A stretch of DNA of 21,821 nt from Physcia stellaris (Eukaryota > Ascomycota > Lecanoromycetes > Caliciales > Physciaceae). Positions 21,390-21,821 of this stretch are shown here, one piece after another. The notes under the pieces were generated by a model. The model did not search any database. It was not told the origin of the DNA and was given only the letters and a program-made list of their open reading frames with translations. A program made the position numbers and the translations under genes. Location of the stretch: positions 1 to 21,821 of the forward strand of contig JABSSW010000121.1 in assembly GCA_018902385.1 (NCBI GenBank), written 5' to 3'. Each line of letters opens with the position of its first letter. Positions within the stretch are counted from its first letter, which is position 1.

Positions 21390-21821
21390 GATACTCCAAG
21401 GCTTAAACATGCCAAGGCCTTGTAGAAAACTATAGCGTGTTGTAGTAGGTCCTCAGACCATATTGTCATTGCATATTTGTGCAATCGGATATTTCCAAGT
21501 GCTTCGCCGCCGAATTCTCAAGACACGTCAAGAAGCGAACAACGGCCAGTGAGGTCAAGGATCGGCAAGTTTCTCCAGGTTTTGTAATGAATTGTAGAGC
21601 TATTGAAAGAATTACCCAACCAGTCTCAGACGCAAAGTCTGAAGTCGCGACTGCTGAGATAGGAGGAGGACGCAGCAAGGACGTGCCGGCCAACTTCTAC
21701 CCAGCCACCATACTCACTGGCGTGATTCCTGATATGGAAGCCAGTCACCGAAATGTTTGACCCTTTAGCTAAAGATAGCGTTTTGGAATCTGCGCAGGAC
21801 GTCATTGAGCAGATCAACCAT
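21390..21821 (+). pseudogene. Aldehyde dehydrogenase C-terminal remnant, runs off the window
   Basis: The open frame from about 21479 reads like the region after the catalytic cysteine of NAD-dependent aldehyde dehydrogenases: FAAEFSRHVKK, then MNCRAIERITQPVSDAKSE, IGGGRSK and the family-typical NFYPATILTGVIPDM (about 21690-21735). A frame change then gives TEMFDPLA, corresponding to the conserved EExFGPL, where Gly is replaced by Asp. Upstream at about 21390-21470 a weaker match (LKHAKAL, RSSDHIVIA, CNRIF) is cut by a TAG at 21423-21425. The usual GQxC active-site motif is absent, reading DHIV at the equivalent place. No N-terminal NAD-binding half is recognisable. This points to genuine decay rather than only sequencing indels. 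Family assignment is fairly firm for 21479-21740 and weaker elsewhere. Confidence 0.55.

Overview
The window looks like nuclear DNA of a filamentous ascomycete (Pezizomycotina). The protein-coding part has short introns (about 50-180 bp, mostly 50-75) with GT..AG borders and CTRAC-type branch sites. It holds families typical of that group: an M43 secreted metalloprotease, a PTH11/rhodopsin-type membrane protein, a monocarboxylate-type MFS carrier, an HTD2-like hydratase and a classical SDR.

Layout. (1) Positions 1 to about 6960 are a gene-free block of about 26% G+C in my hand count. It has an unusual dinucleotide signature: CpA and CpG are kept, CpT, CpC and TpA are scarce. That is not the classical RIP signature. 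(2) The composition switches abruptly near 6960. From there to about 8660 there is ordinary-composition DNA with a four-to-five copy 21-bp tandem repeat and no gene I can name. (3) 8772-9877 (+) is an M43 metalloprotease broken by about eight frameshifts. (4) 9878-11353 is non-coding with a strong C-rich to G-rich strand switch. (5) 11354-12543 (+) is a broken PTH11-like seven-helix protein recovered only by joining frames. (6) 13001-14473 (-) is an MFS monocarboxylate-type transporter. Across a roughly 570-bp divergent promoter from it lies (7) 15042-15986 (+), a mitochondrial HTD2-like / itaconyl- or mesaconyl-CoA hydratase-like protein. (8) 16484-19225 (+) encodes succinyl-CoA ligase beta and alpha parts that run together in one reading frame. 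(9) 20016-21022 (+) is a fully intact five-exon SDR. (10) From about 21390 to the window end is a decayed aldehyde dehydrogenase fragment.

How the genes may work together (inference). Carrier, CoA-ligase, enoyl-CoA-type hydratase, SDR and ALDH sit side by side. This suggests uptake, CoA activation and hydration of a small carboxylate, possibly a C5 dicarboxylate such as itaconate or mesaconate, in the mitochondrion. The lyase that would complete itaconate breakdown is not in this window. Many of these genes carry single-base frameshifts while the encoded protein is otherwise well conserved, so assembly indels and recent gene death must be separated before trusting the models.
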